From the NCBI RefSeq assembly GCF_013410655.1, contig NZ_JACCFP010000001.1, positions 2,069,501 to 2,133,500 of the forward strand: a DNA stretch of 64,000 nt, given 5' to 3'. Within the stretch, counting starts at the first letter, position 1, and every line of letters starts with the position of its first letter. Shown in pieces: positions 32,804 to 45,140 of the stretch. The notes below the pieces were generated by a model that was not told the origin of the DNA, did not search any database, and was given only the letters and a program-made list of their open reading frames with translations. The DNA comes from Nocardioides thalensis (GTDB taxonomy: Bacteria; Actinomycetota; Actinomycetes; Propionibacteriales; Nocardioidaceae). The position numbers were made by a program, and so were the translations under genes.

Positions 32804-33646
32804 GTGACCGACTACCTGCAGGCCCTGTTCCTCGGCGTCTTGCAAGGCCTGACGGAGTTCCTCCCGATCTCCAGCAGCGCGCACCTGCGGATCTTCCCCG
32901 AGCTGTTCGGCTGGGGCGACCCGGGCGCCGCGTTCACCGCGGTCATCCAGATCGGCACCGAGCTCGCCGTGCTCATCTACTTCCGCAAGGACATCTGGAA
33001 CATCGGCTGGACCTGGCTGCGCTCGCTGGTCAAGCCGGAGTACCGCGGCCACGTCGACGCGCGGATGGGCTGGTTCATCATCGTCGGCTCGCTGCCGATC
33101 GTGATCCTCGGCGTGCTCCTCAAGGACATCATCGAGCGCGACTTCCGCAACCTCTGGATCATCGGCACCACGCTCGTCGTGCTGGGCGTCGTCCTCGGCA
33201 TCGCCGACCGGATCGGCGGCCAGGAGAAGCGGATCAAGCAGATGTCGCTGCGCGACGCCGCCCTGCTCGGCGGGGCCCAGGCGCTCGCCCTGATCCCGGG
33301 AGTCTCCCGCTCCGGCGCGACGATCTCCATGGGTCGCTTCCTGGGCTACGAGCGCGAGGCGGCCACCCGCTTCGCGTTCCTGCTCGCCATCCCCGCCGTG
33401 GTCGGCGCGGGCCTGTTCGAGCTCCAGGAGATCGGCGACGTCGGCGTCGCGCACGCCGGCGAGGCGAGCTACGGATGGGGGCCGACGATCCTGGCGACGA
33501 TCGTGTCGTTCGTCGTCGGGTACGCCGCGATCGCGTGGCTGCTGCGCTACGTCAGCACCAGGTCCTACACGCCCTTCGTGCTCTACCGCGTGGCGCTCGG
33601 CGGCTCGGTGCTGGTGCTGCTCGCCGCCGGCGTGCTCTCGGCGTGA
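32804..33646 (+). CDS. uppP: Undecaprenyl-diphosphate phosphatase (UppP/BacA)
   Basis: A 280-residue membrane enzyme that dephosphorylates undecaprenyl diphosphate for recycling of the cell-wall lipid carrier; overexpression gives bacitracin resistance. The active-site motifs FLPISSSAHL (about 19-28) and PGVSRSGATISMGR (about 165-178) are intact. About eight membrane segments. The GTG start at 32804 lies eight bases after TAGGAT (32790-32795). It opens the conserved stretch that corresponds to M. tuberculosis Rv2136c onwards. Confidence 0.93.
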   Translation: MTDYLQALFLGVLQGLTEFLPISSSAHLRIFPELFGWGDPGAAFTAVIQIGTELAVLIYFRKDIWNIGWTWLRSLVKPEYRGHVDARMGWFIIVGSLPIVILGVLLKDIIERDFRNLWIIGTTLVVLGVVLGIADRIGGQEKRIKQMSLRDAALLGGAQALALIPGVSRSGATISMGRFLGYEREAATRFAFLLAIPAVVGAGLFELQEIGDVGVAHAGEASYGWGPTILATIVSFVVGYAAIAWLLRYVSTRSYTPFVLYRVALGGSVLVLLAAGVLSA

Positions 33647-34630
33647 CTAGAGCCAGCCCGACCGCTTGAAGAACCAGAGCAGGCCCGCGGAGCTGCCGAC
33701 CATCAGCAGCAGCGCGAACGGGTAGCCCAACAGCCACTTGAGCTCGGGCATGTGGTCGAAGTTCATGCCGTAGATCCCGGCGATCAGCGTCGGCACCACG
33801 ACCAGGGCGGCTCCGGCGGAGATCTTGCGCATGTCGTCGTTCTGCTGCACCGAGATCCGCGCGAGGTGGGCCTCGAACGCGCTCGACAGCAGGCTGTCGA
33901 GGGTGTCGACGGTCTCCGCCGCCTGCGCCAGGTGGTCGCCGACGTCGCGGAAGAACGGGCCGGACGCCTCCTCGATCCCGGGCACCGTGCCCGCGGTGAA
34001 GCGCCGGATCGGCTCCCGCAGCGGCAGCACCGCGCGCCGTACCTCCGCGATCTCGCGCTTGAGCGTGTAGATCCGGGTGGAGTCGTTGGTGCGGCGGTCG
34101 GAGAACACCGAGGTCTCGACCTCGTCGACGTCGGTCTGGAGCTCCTCGACGACCGCGAGGTAGCCGTCGACGACGGTGTCGCACACGGCGTAGACGACCG
34201 CGGAGGGCCCGTGGTCGAGCACGGCCTGCTGCTGCTCCAGCGCCCGGCGGGCGTCCTTGAGCTGCGACCCGCGGCCGTGGCGCACGGTGATCACGAAGTC
34301 CTTGCCGACGAACAGGTTGATCTCACCCGTCTCGACGGCGTCGTCCTCGTCGACGTACCAGAGCGTCTTGAGCACCATGAAGATGCTCTCGTCGTAGAGC
34401 TCGAGCTTGGGCCGCTGGTGGGCGACCACCGCGTCCTCGACCGCGAGGTCGTGCAGGTTGAAGGCCGCGGCGATGTCGGCCAGCTCGAGGTGGCTCGGCT
34501 CGTAGAGGCCCACCCACACGAACGCGTGGTGCTCCATGTCGGCGGCGGCCCGGAGCGCGGCGTAGTCGTGGGAGTGGCAGTCGACGGGCACGCGCTTGCC
34601 GTGCCGGTAGACGGCGCTGTCGACGATCAC
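33647..34630 (-). CDS. corA: CorA-family magnesium/cobalt transport protein
   Basis: A 327-residue CorA-type divalent-cation channel. The long cytoplasmic alpha/beta and helical domain is followed by two C-terminal membrane helices, the first ending in the selectivity motif GMN (288-290). The GTG at 34630 is preceded six bases away by TACCGT on the minus strand, and gives the expected family length; longer in-frame starts run into the divergent gene. The stop abuts uppP with no gap. The gene interrupts the otherwise conserved uppP-histidine phosphatase pair. Confidence 0.88.
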   Translation of the reverse strand: MIVDSAVYRHGKRVPVDCHSHDYAALRAAADMEHHAFVWVGLYEPSHLELADIAAAFNLHDLAVEDAVVAHQRPKLELYDESIFMVLKTLWYVDEDDAVETGEINLFVGKDFVITVRHGRGSQLKDARRALEQQQAVLDHGPSAVVYAVCDTVVDGYLAVVEELQTDVDEVETSVFSDRRTNDSTRIYTLKREIAEVRRAVLPLREPIRRFTAGTVPGIEEASGPFFRDVGDHLAQAAETVDTLDSLLSSAFEAHLARISVQQNDDMRKISAGAALVVVPTLIAGIYGMNFDHMPELKWLLGYPFALLLMVGSSAGLLWFFKRSGWL

Positions 34631-34661
34631 GTGCTCACGGTAGGCCACTACGCTCACCGGC

Positions 34662-35366
34662 ATGGCCACCGTGATCCTGCTGCGACACGGTCGCACCACC
34701 GCCAACGCGTCGGGCATCCTCGCCGGCCGGCTCCAGGGCGTGCGGCTCGACGACACCGGCGTCGCGCAGGCGCAGCGGGCGGCCGAGCGGATCGCGACGG
34801 CGCCGGTCGCCGCTCTCGTCACCAGCCCCCAGGAGCGCTGCCGCCAGACCGCCCGCGCGGTCGCCAAGGCAATGGGCGGCCTGGCGACGTCGACCGAGCG
34901 CGGCCTCGCCGAGTGCGACTATGGCGACTGGCAGGGCCGGCCGATCAAGGAGCTCGCCAAGGAGAAGCTCTGGCAGACCGTGCAGCGCCACCCGTCGGCC
35001 GCCGCGTTCCCCGGTGGCGAGTCGATGGTCGCCATGCAGCACCGCGCGGTCACCGCCGTACGGCGCCGCGACGCCGCCGTCGAGGCCGAGCACGGTGCCG
35101 GAGCGGTCTGGGTGGCGGTGAGCCACGGCGACATCATCAAGTCCGTGCTCGCCGACGCGCTCGGGATGCACCTCGACCTCTTCCAGCGGCTCAGCGTCGA
35201 CCCGGCGTCGGTGTCGGTGATCCAGTACACCGCCGAGCGCCCCTACGTGCTCGCGACCAACACCCACGCCGGCGACCTGTCCTGGCTGCGTCGCCCGGAG
35301 GCCAAGCGGCGGGCGCGGCGGGGCGCGACCATCGGCGGCGGGGCGGGCGCTGGCTCCGCCCCCTAA
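34662..35366 (+). CDS. Histidine phosphatase superfamily protein (MSMEG_4193/Rv2135c-like)
   Basis: A 234-residue phosphoglycerate-mutase-like phosphatase. The catalytic RHG is in LLRHGRT (6-12), ECDYGDWQG carries the proton donor region, and the second His is in VSHGDIIK. M. tuberculosis Rv2135c sits in the same position next to uppP. Physiological substrate is unknown. The ATG at 34662 is seven bases after TACGCT (34649-34654). Confidence 0.85.
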   Translation: MATVILLRHGRTTANASGILAGRLQGVRLDDTGVAQAQRAAERIATAPVAALVTSPQERCRQTARAVAKAMGGLATSTERGLAECDYGDWQGRPIKELAKEKLWQTVQRHPSAAAFPGGESMVAMQHRAVTAVRRRDAAVEAEHGAGAVWVAVSHGDIIKSVLADALGMHLDLFQRLSVDPASVSVIQYTAERPYVLATNTHAGDLSWLRRPEAKRRARRGATIGGGAGAGSAP

Positions 35367-35376
35367 TGTGGATCCC

Positions 35377-35955
35377 ATGGCGATCGTCCACGGCTTCGAC
35401 TCACCCGACCGCTTCGTCGCGGGCACGGTGGGCGAGCCCGGCGCGCGCACGTTCTTCCTCCAGGCCCGCGACGGCGGCCGGGTCACGTCCGTCGCGCTGG
35501 AGAAGCAGCAGGTCGAGGCGCTGGCGGAGCGCGTCGACGAGCTGCTCGACGAGGTGATGACCCAGGCCGAGACCCGCGACGTCGTGCCCGCGGTCGCCCC
35601 GCTCGGCATGGTCGACGACGGCCCGCTGGACGCGCCGATCGAGGAGGAGTTCCGCGCCGGCACCATGACGCTCTCCTGGGATCCCGACGAGGAGCGCGTC
35701 GTGATCGAGGTGTTCCCGGTCGGCGAGGAGCTGGTCGGGATGACCGAGCCGGAGGCCGAGCTCGAGGACGCCCCGGAGCCCTCCGAGGTGTTCGTGGTGC
35801 GCATCGAGGCGGCCCGTGCCCGGGCCTTCGTCCAGCGCGCCAACAAGATCGTCGGCGCCGGCCGGCCCAGCTGCCCGTTCTGCGGGCAGCCCGTCGACCC
35901 CGACGGCCACCTGTGCGTCCGCGCCAACGGCTTCCGTCGCCGCGACCCGGCCTGA
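35377..35955 (+). CDS. DUF3090 family protein (Rv2134c-like)
   Basis: A 192-residue conserved actinobacterial protein. The C terminus has a zinc-ribbon-like CPFCGQPVDPDGHLC. The start FDSPDRFVAGTVGEPGARTFFLQARDGGRVTSVALEKQQVEALA is strongly conserved. It is always found between the histidine phosphatase and the SCO1664-type gene in this locus. Function unknown. The ATG at 35377 is seven bases after TAATGT (35364-35369), a leaderless start. Confidence 0.85.
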   Translation: MAIVHGFDSPDRFVAGTVGEPGARTFFLQARDGGRVTSVALEKQQVEALAERVDELLDEVMTQAETRDVVPAVAPLGMVDDGPLDAPIEEEFRAGTMTLSWDPDEERVVIEVFPVGEELVGMTEPEAELEDAPEPSEVFVVRIEAARARAFVQRANKIVGAGRPSCPFCGQPVDPDGHLCVRANGFRRRDPA

Positions 35956-35967
35956 CCACACGGCGTG

Positions 35968-36711
35968 ATGGACGGACTCCAGCTGCGCGGGAGGATCATG
36001 CCCGCCTCCAACGCGACGTTCCTCGCCGACCTCGACGGCCGCGAGGTCGTCTACAAGCCGGTCGCGGGAGAGCGGCCGCTCTGGGACTTCCCCGACGGCA
36101 CCCTCGCCGATCGCGAGGTCGCGTCCTACCTGGTCGCCGAGGCGACCGGCTGGGGGCTGGTCCCGCGCACCTGGCTCGGCGACGGGCCGCACGGACCCGG
36201 CATGCTCCAGGAGTGGCAGGTGGTCGACGAGACCCAGGAGGCGGTGACGCTGGTGCCCACCGGCGCGGAGCCCGACGGGTTCCTGGCGGTGTTCGAGGGC
36301 CTCGACGAGTACGACCGTGACGTCACCCTGGTCCACGAGGACGGTACGGCGCTGCGCCGGCTCGCCGTGCTCGACGTGCTCATCAACAACGCCGACCGCA
36401 AGGGCGGCCACGTGCTCGCGATGGCCGACGGTCGCCGGCTCGGCGTCGACCACGGCGTGACGCTGCACCACGAGCCGAAGCTCCGCACCGTCCTGTGGGG
36501 CTGGGCGGGCCTGCCGCTGACCGACGAGGAGCGCCTCGTCGTCGACCGCGTGCTCGCCGCGGTGCGGGGCGACCTGGGCACCGCGCTCGCGGCGCACCTC
36601 ACGGACCTGGAGCTGCACGCCCTGGAGCGGCGGGCCGAGCGGCTGCTGGCCCACGGGGTGCTCCCGCACCCGAGCGGCGGGTGGCCGTCCATCCCGTGGC
36701 CGCCGTTCTGA
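35968..36711 (+). CDS. SCO1664 family protein (PI3/4-kinase-like fold, Rv2133c-like)
   Basis: A 247-residue protein of the SCO1664 family, related to the phosphatidylinositol-3/4-kinase-like fold. Kinase-type features include a Lys in VVYKPVAGERPLWDFPDG, a catalytic-loop-like LDVLINNADRKGGHVL and a metal loop GVDHGVTLH. It may phosphorylate or AMPylate a small molecule or protein; none is known. Start ATG 35968 chosen, with an in-frame GTG immediately upstream. It is 22 bases from mshC, in the same conserved order as in M. tuberculosis. Confidence 0.82.
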   Translation: MDGLQLRGRIMPASNATFLADLDGREVVYKPVAGERPLWDFPDGTLADREVASYLVAEATGWGLVPRTWLGDGPHGPGMLQEWQVVDETQEAVTLVPTGAEPDGFLAVFEGLDEYDRDVTLVHEDGTALRRLAVLDVLINNADRKGGHVLAMADGRRLGVDHGVTLHHEPKLRTVLWGWAGLPLTDEERLVVDRVLAAVRGDLGTALAAHLTDLELHALERRAERLLAHGVLPHPSGGWPSIPWPPF

Positions 36712-36733
36712 CCCCCACGGATAGCATCACCAC

Positions 36734-37972
36734 ATGCGCTCGTGGAACGCCCCGGAGGTCCCCTCCCTGCCCGTGGCCGGACCCTCCGTGCGGATCCACG
36801 ACACGGCGACCGGGGGTCTCGTCGACACGCCCGGCGACGGCACGGCAGGGCTCTACGTCTGCGGCATCACGCCGTACGACGCGACCCACCTGGGTCACGC
36901 CAACACCTACGTGGCGTTCGACCTGCTCAACCGCGCCTGGCGCAACGCCGGGCTGCCGGTCCGCTACGTGCAGAACGTCACCGACGTCGACGACCCGCTC
37001 CTTGAGCGCGCCGCGAAGGTGCACGTCGACTGGGCGGCGCTCGCCGAGCGCGAGACCGAGCTGTTCCGGCGGGACATGCAGGCGCTCCGCGTGCTCCCGC
37101 CCGACGAGTTCGTGGGCGCCGTCGAGTCCATCCCGCTCGTGGTCGAGCTGATCGGGCGGCTCCAGGCCGCCGGGGCCGTCTACCGGGTCGAGGACGACCT
37201 CTACTTCTCCGTGGCCGCCGACCCCGCCTTCGGCGACGAGTCCGGCTACGACCGGGAGACGATGCTGAGCCTCTTCGGCGAGCGCGGCGGCGATCCCGAC
37301 CGCGAGGGCAAGAAGGACCCGCTCGACCCGCTGGTCTGGCGCGGCGCCCGCGAGGGCGAGCCCTCCTGGGAAAGCCCGTTCGGTGCCGGCCGGCCCGGCT
37401 GGCACATCGAGTGCGCCGCCATCGCCCGCACCCACCTCGGCGACGCGTTCGCGGTCCAGGGCGGCGGCAGCGACCTGGTCTTCCCGCACCACGAGATGTG
37501 TGCCGGCCACGCGCAGGTTGCGTCCGGCGGCGAGCCGTTCGCCCGCGCCTACTCCCACGCCGGGATGGTCGGCTACGACGGCGAGAAGATGTCGAAGTCC
37601 AAGGGCAACCTGGTCTTCGTCTCCGCCCTGCGCAACAGCGACGTCGACCCGATGGCGATCCGCCTCGCGCTCCTGCGCCACCACTACCGCGCCGACTGGG
37701 AGTGGGCCGACGCCGAGCTCTGGCAGGCGGTCGACGACCTCGACCGCTGGCGGCGTGCCTTCGCCGTCGGGGCCGGGGCCCCGGCCGCGCCGGTGGTGAC
37801 CGAGGTGCTCGCGGCGATCGCCGACGACCTCGACGCGCCCCGCGCGACCGCCGCGATCGACGCCTGGGTCGGCGCCACGCTGGGCACCGACGGCCTGGCC
37901 GACACCACCGACGCCGACGCGGCCGCGACCCTGCTGCCCGTCCTCGACGCCGCGCTGGGCCTGGCCCTGTAG
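36734..37972 (+). CDS. mshC: Cysteine:glucosaminyl-inositol ligase, mycothiol biosynthesis
   Basis: A 412-residue class I tRNA-synthetase-like enzyme that joins cysteine to 1D-myo-inositol 2-amino-2-deoxy-glucopyranoside with ATP, the third committed step of mycothiol formation. Zinc ligand Cys43 is in YVCGITPYD, the HIGH-type motif is THLGHA (51-56), and KMSKS is at 285-289. It lacks the anticodon-binding domain of CysRS, and its length matches MshC. ATG 36734 is six bases after TAGCAT (36722-36727). It marks the organism as a mycothiol-producing actinobacterium. Confidence 0.93.
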   Translation: MRSWNAPEVPSLPVAGPSVRIHDTATGGLVDTPGDGTAGLYVCGITPYDATHLGHANTYVAFDLLNRAWRNAGLPVRYVQNVTDVDDPLLERAAKVHVDWAALAERETELFRRDMQALRVLPPDEFVGAVESIPLVVELIGRLQAAGAVYRVEDDLYFSVAADPAFGDESGYDRETMLSLFGERGGDPDREGKKDPLDPLVWRGAREGEPSWESPFGAGRPGWHIECAAIARTHLGDAFAVQGGGSDLVFPHHEMCAGHAQVASGGEPFARAYSHAGMVGYDGEKMSKSKGNLVFVSALRNSDVDPMAIRLALLRHHYRADWEWADAELWQAVDDLDRWRRAFAVGAGAPAAPVVTEVLAAIADDLDAPRATAAIDAWVGATLGTDGLADTTDADAAATLLPVLDAALGLAL

Positions 37973-37986
37973 ATCAGGCGGTCAGC

Positions 37987-38832
37987 TCAGTCGTCCTGGC
38001 CGCGGCGCTTGAGGTAGCGCTCGAACTCCCGGGCGATCGCCTCGCCGGACGCCTCCGGCAGGTCGGTGGTGTCCCGGGCCTCCTCGAGGGAGCGGACGTA
38101 CTCCGCGACGTCCTCGTCCTCCTCGGCGAGCTCGTCGACGCCGCGCTCCCAGGCGCGCGCCTCGTCGGGCAGGTCGCCGAGGGGGATGCTGACCTCGAGC
38201 AGGTCCTCGAGCTGCCCGAGCAGCGCGATCGTCGCCTTGGGGCACGGCGGCTGGGCCACGTAGTGCGGCACCGCCGCCCAGTAGGAGACGGCCGGGATGT
38301 CCAGCTTGACGCAGGCGTCCTGGACGACGCCCACGATGCCGGTCGGCCCCTCGTAGGTGGACTGCTCCAGGTCGAGGCGGTCGATCAGGTCGGGCTCGGT
38401 CGCCGTACCCGTGACCGGGATCGGCCGGGTGTGCGGCGCGTCGGCGAGCAGGGCGCCCATCGTGATCACGAGCTGGCCGCCGAGGTCGTCGACCGCGGCC
38501 AGCAGCTCCGCGGTGAACGCGCGCCAACGCATGTTGGGCTCGATGCCGCGGATCAGGATGACGTCGCGGTCGAGGTCCGGGGGAGAGGCGACGGCGACGT
38601 GGGTGCTCGGCCAGGTCAGCTTGCGGAAGCCGTTGTCGTCGAGGCCGACGCTGGGCCGGTTGACCTGGAAGTCGTAGTAGTCCTCGGGGTCGATCGCCGC
38701 GACGACCCTGCCGTTCCAGACCTCCATCAGGTGGTCGACCACGGCCGACGCCGACTCGGCGGCATCGTTCCAGCCCTCGAACGCCGCGATGACCACGGGG
38801 TTGACGAGCTCCGGAACCTCCTCGATCTCCAT
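37987..38832 (-). CDS. PAC2-family protein (Rv2125-like)
   Basis: A 281-residue PAC2 (proteasome assembly chaperone-like) family protein. Conserved core: PVVIAAFEGWNDAAESASAVVDHL, DYYDFQVNRPSV, ILIRGIEPNMRWRAF, and YWAAVPHYVAQPPCPKATIALL. In M. tuberculosis the equivalent Rv2125 also lies beside metH, not far from the proteasome genes. A link to proteasome assembly in bacteria has not been shown. Start ATG 38832; a GTG one codon upstream (38835) is seven bases from a TAGGCT box and may be the real leaderless start. Confidence 0.83.
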   Translation of the reverse strand: MEIEEVPELVNPVVIAAFEGWNDAAESASAVVDHLMEVWNGRVVAAIDPEDYYDFQVNRPSVGLDDNGFRKLTWPSTHVAVASPPDLDRDVILIRGIEPNMRWRAFTAELLAAVDDLGGQLVITMGALLADAPHTRPIPVTGTATEPDLIDRLDLEQSTYEGPTGIVGVVQDACVKLDIPAVSYWAAVPHYVAQPPCPKATIALLGQLEDLLEVSIPLGDLPDEARAWERGVDELAEEDEDVAEYVRSLEEARDTTDLPEASGEAIAREFERYLKRRGQDD

Positions 38833-38893
38833 CACACGATCGAGCCTAGTGGCCCACCATGCGGAAATTCGGCGGGCCTCATGTCCGGCACCG

Positions 38894-38899
38894 TAAGAT
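38894..38899 (+). promoter_or_regulatory. -10 box of the metH riboswitch transcript
   Basis: TAAGAT lies 7 bases before the first base of riboswitch helix P1 (38907), so transcription should start almost exactly at the aptamer, leaving no extra 5' leader. No -35 consensus is obvious. Confidence 0.5.
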
Positions 38900-38906
38900 C
38901 GTGGGT

Positions 38907-38991
38907 GCCGAGAGGCGTTGCAACGGCAGTCCCCCCAGCTGGACCGCCGCCACGCTCGGCGATGATCAAGGACGCCTTCCATCACGGAAGG
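38907..38991 (+). ncRNA. S-adenosylhomocysteine (SAH) riboswitch controlling metH
   Basis: The aptamer helix P1 pairs GCCGAG (38907-38912) with CTCGGC (38955-38960). The conserved AGGCGTTGCAAC follows P1's 5' strand. P2 pairs GGCAGTCC (38925-38932) with GGACCGCC (38941-38948), one A-C mismatch. The pseudoknot pairs AGGCGTT (38913-38919) with GACGCCT (38971-38977). Downstream, CCTTCC (38975-38980) can instead pair with GGAAGG (38986-38991), the ribosome site eight bases before the metH ATG. SAH binding stabilises the pseudoknot, consumes the anti-Shine-Dalgarno strand and frees the ribosome site. This is the known ON-switch logic of SAH riboswitches, which precede ahcY and metH-type genes. Confidence 0.85.
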
Positions 38992-38998
38992 ATCAGGC

Positions 38999-42732
<3,734 letters not shown>

Positions 42733-42751
<19 letters not shown>

Positions 42752-43569
42752 CCGAGCGCCGTCGCCGGGGTGGGGCGCCGGGCGGCCCGGAACGCGGCCG
42801 GGCTCTCCCCGGCGCGACGCTGGAAGTCGCGCGTGAGGTGGCTCTGGTCGGCGTACCCGTGCCGGTCGGCCACCTCGGCGAGCGATCGTGACCCGAGGTC
42901 GTTGCTCGCGCGCTCGAAGCGGATGACCCCGGCCGCGCCCTTGGGGGTCATCCCGGTGTGCCGCCGGAACCGTGCGACGACGTGGCGGTGGCTGAAGCCG
43001 GTCTGCTCGACGAGGCCGGCGATGGAGGCCCGGCCGCCGCTCCTGGCGAGCTGTCCCCACATCCATTCGCCGAGGTCGTCCTCCGCGGCGTCCGTTCGTG
43101 CCGCACGTGCCAGCAGAGCGGCCTCGACGAGCGCGAGCCGCTCGTGCCAGGTGGCGGTGTCGGCGAGCCGCTCGGATATCGCGGACCAGCTCCGGCCCTG
43201 GGGCCCGACGTCGGCGACGTCGATGACGCGACCGGCGGCCTCCCGGGCGGGCTGGCCGACGAGTCGGGACACGCCCGACGGGGTCAGGTAGACCTGGACG
43301 CACCGATAGCTGCCCGCGATCGTCGTGTCGACAAATCCCGACATCGGCCCAGCGAGGAAGCTTCCGTAGATCCCGGCCCCGGTGCCCTCCGACGGCGCGT
43401 CGACCTCGATCGGGGTCCCGAACGACAGCACCAGCGGCAGCACGCTCCCCGCCGGCTGTCGCCGACGGATGCCGGAGCCCGCTTCCTCCGCCAGGCCCAC
43501 CATGCCGACCACGAGGCCGCGGAGCGCCGGGTGGACGGCGTGCCGCGCGAGCTGGACCTCGGTGCTCAC
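42733..43569 (-). CDS. AraC-family transcriptional regulator
   Basis: A 278-residue regulator with an effector domain of the DUF6597 kind in the first 150 residues and a double helix-turn-helix at the C terminus ([40 protein letters not shown], then [34 protein letters not shown]). The GTG start is 100 bases from the divergent DHFR-like gene, which is its likely target. The ligand is unknown. Confidence 0.82.
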
Positions 43570-43669
43570 GGACCGATTCCACCACGAAACCGCCGCCCGT
43601 GACGGTCAGGAATCTTCAAGACCACGGTCTCTGTCGACGCCCAGACTCAACGGCGGAAAGGAGACACCC

Positions 43670-44257
43670 ATGCGCTCACTGGTTGCCATCGAATTCATCA
43701 CCCTCGACGGTGTCATGCAGGGCCTCGGGTCACCCGAGGAGGACACGGACGGCGGCTTCACCCACGGTGGGTGGGGCGCGCCGTACGCCGACGGCATCCA
43801 CCGGTCCGTCGGGGCCGCGTCGGCGGGCGACACCTCGGCGTACCTGTTCGGACGGAGGACCTACCAGAAGATGGCCGCCTTCTGGCCGTCCCAGCCCGAC
43901 AGCAACCCGATCGCAGCCAGCATGAACTCGACGCCGAAGTACGTCGCCAGCCGCACCCTGCGCACGCTCGAGTGGGACGGCTCCCACCTGCTGTCCGGCG
44001 ACCTCGAGGAAGCAGTCCGGGGGCTCAAGGGCGAGGGCGAGGGCGACATCGCCGTGCTCGGCAGCGGGGTGCTGCTGCACCAGCTGATGGCGCTCGGGCT
44101 CGTCGACGAGCTGATGCTGTTCGTGCACCCGCTGATCCTCGGCACCGGGAAGCGCCTGTTCCGCGACCTCCCGACCCCGCAGACCGCGCGGCTCGCGGAC
44201 GTCTCGAGCACGGACCAGGGCAGCCTCTGCCTCCGCTACTACCTGCTCGGCGGCTGA
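43670..44257 (+). CDS. Dihydrofolate-reductase-fold protein (RibD C-terminal family)
   Basis: A 195-residue DHFR-like fold protein, of the RibD_C/YwjB-like group (MRSLVAIEFITLDGVMQG, YLFGRRTYQKMAAFWP, DIAVLGSGVLLHQLMALGLVDELMLFVHPLILGTGKRLF). Members reduce pterin or pyrimidine compounds with NADPH or are of unknown function; this is not the housekeeping FolA. The ribosome site AAAGGAG precedes the ATG. It is divergent from, and probably controlled by, the AraC-type regulator. Confidence 0.82.
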   Translation: MRSLVAIEFITLDGVMQGLGSPEEDTDGGFTHGGWGAPYADGIHRSVGAASAGDTSAYLFGRRTYQKMAAFWPSQPDSNPIAASMNSTPKYVASRTLRTLEWDGSHLLSGDLEEAVRGLKGEGEGDIAVLGSGVLLHQLMALGLVDELMLFVHPLILGTGKRLFRDLPTPQTARLADVSSTDQGSLCLRYYLLGG

Positions 44258-44335
44258 GGGCACACCTGGCGGCGCCGGTGTGCGCAGGCCGCCCTAGGCT
44301 GGCACCGCACGTGCACCCGACGCCTGGAGCCGACG

Positions 44336-44998
44336 CTGAACGCCGAGACGCCCCACCTTCCTGCCGCCGTCCTGTGGGACATGGACGGCACCCTCGTCGA
44401 CACCGAGCCCTACTGGATGGCGACCGAGGAGGCGCTCGCCGAGCAGCACGGCGCGCAGTGGACCCACGAGGACGCGATGCACCTGGTCGGCAACGACCTG
44501 CTCACGTCGGGCCGCTACATCAAGCAGCGGATGGGGCTGCCGCAGAGCCCGGAGGAGATCGTCGAGCTGCTGCTCGACGGTGTCGTCGAGCGGGTGCAGC
44601 ACGCGGTGCCGTGGTGCCCGGGCGCGCGGGAGCTCCTGCTCGCGCTCCACGACGCCGGCGTGCCGTGCGGCCTGGTCACGATGTCCTACCAACGGTTCGT
44701 CGCCCCGATCGTGGAGCACCTGCCGCCGGAGACGTTCCGGGTGATCGTCACCGGCGACCTGGTGGAGTACGGCAAGCCGCACCCCGAGCCGTACCTCACG
44801 GCCGCTGCGTCGCTGGGTGTCGACCCCGCTGAGTGCGTGGCGATCGAGGACTCGAACACGGGCGCCACGTCGGCTGCGGCAGCGGGCTGCCAGGTGCTCG
44901 TGGTGCCCAACCACGTGGTCGTGCCCGCGGGCGAGCGGCGTACTTTCCGCACCTCGCTGGAGGGCATGACGCCCGCCGATCTCGCCGCACTGACCTGA
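44336..44998 (+). CDS. HAD-superfamily hydrolase, apparent CTG start
   Basis: A 220-residue haloacid-dehalogenase-type phosphatase (beta-phosphoglucomutase-like). Motif I is WDMDGTLVDTEP, where the first Asp is the nucleophile; motif II is TMSYQ, motif III Lys in YGKPHPEPY, motif IV EDSNTGATSAAAAG. The first in-frame ATG (44381) is the Met of DMDGT, so starting there would delete the nucleophile. Back to the in-frame stop at 44255 there is no ATG, GTG or TTG. The only sensible start is CTG 44336, with GGAG 6-7 bases upstream. Sequence error or a frameshift is the alternative. Confidence 0.78.
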   Translation: MNAETPHLPAAVLWDMDGTLVDTEPYWMATEEALAEQHGAQWTHEDAMHLVGNDLLTSGRYIKQRMGLPQSPEEIVELLLDGVVERVQHAVPWCPGARELLLALHDAGVPCGLVTMSYQRFVAPIVEHLPPETFRVIVTGDLVEYGKPHPEPYLTAAASLGVDPAECVAIEDSNTGATSAAAAGCQVLVVPNHVVVPAGERRTFRTSLEGMTPADLAALT

Positions 44999-45094
44999 GC
45001 CGTACGGCGAAAACGTTGCCGGATCGAGACCAACGCGGCGGGGATCTTCCCTAGCAACCGCCTCGGAGCCGGGAGTATCTTCCGCACGAGTCGC

Positions 45095-45113
45095 GCCCCC
45101 GACCAGCGGGGGC
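45095..45113 (+). repeat. Hairpin in the leader of the peptide-ABC operon
   Basis: GCCCCCG (45095-45101) and CGGGGGC (45107-45113) form a perfect seven-base-pair stem with loop ACCAG, 27 bases before the GTG start of the binding-protein gene. It may be a leader stabiliser or attenuator element. Confidence 0.5.
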
Positions 45114-45140
45114 CGAGAGATCGATGTTGGGGTGACATAG

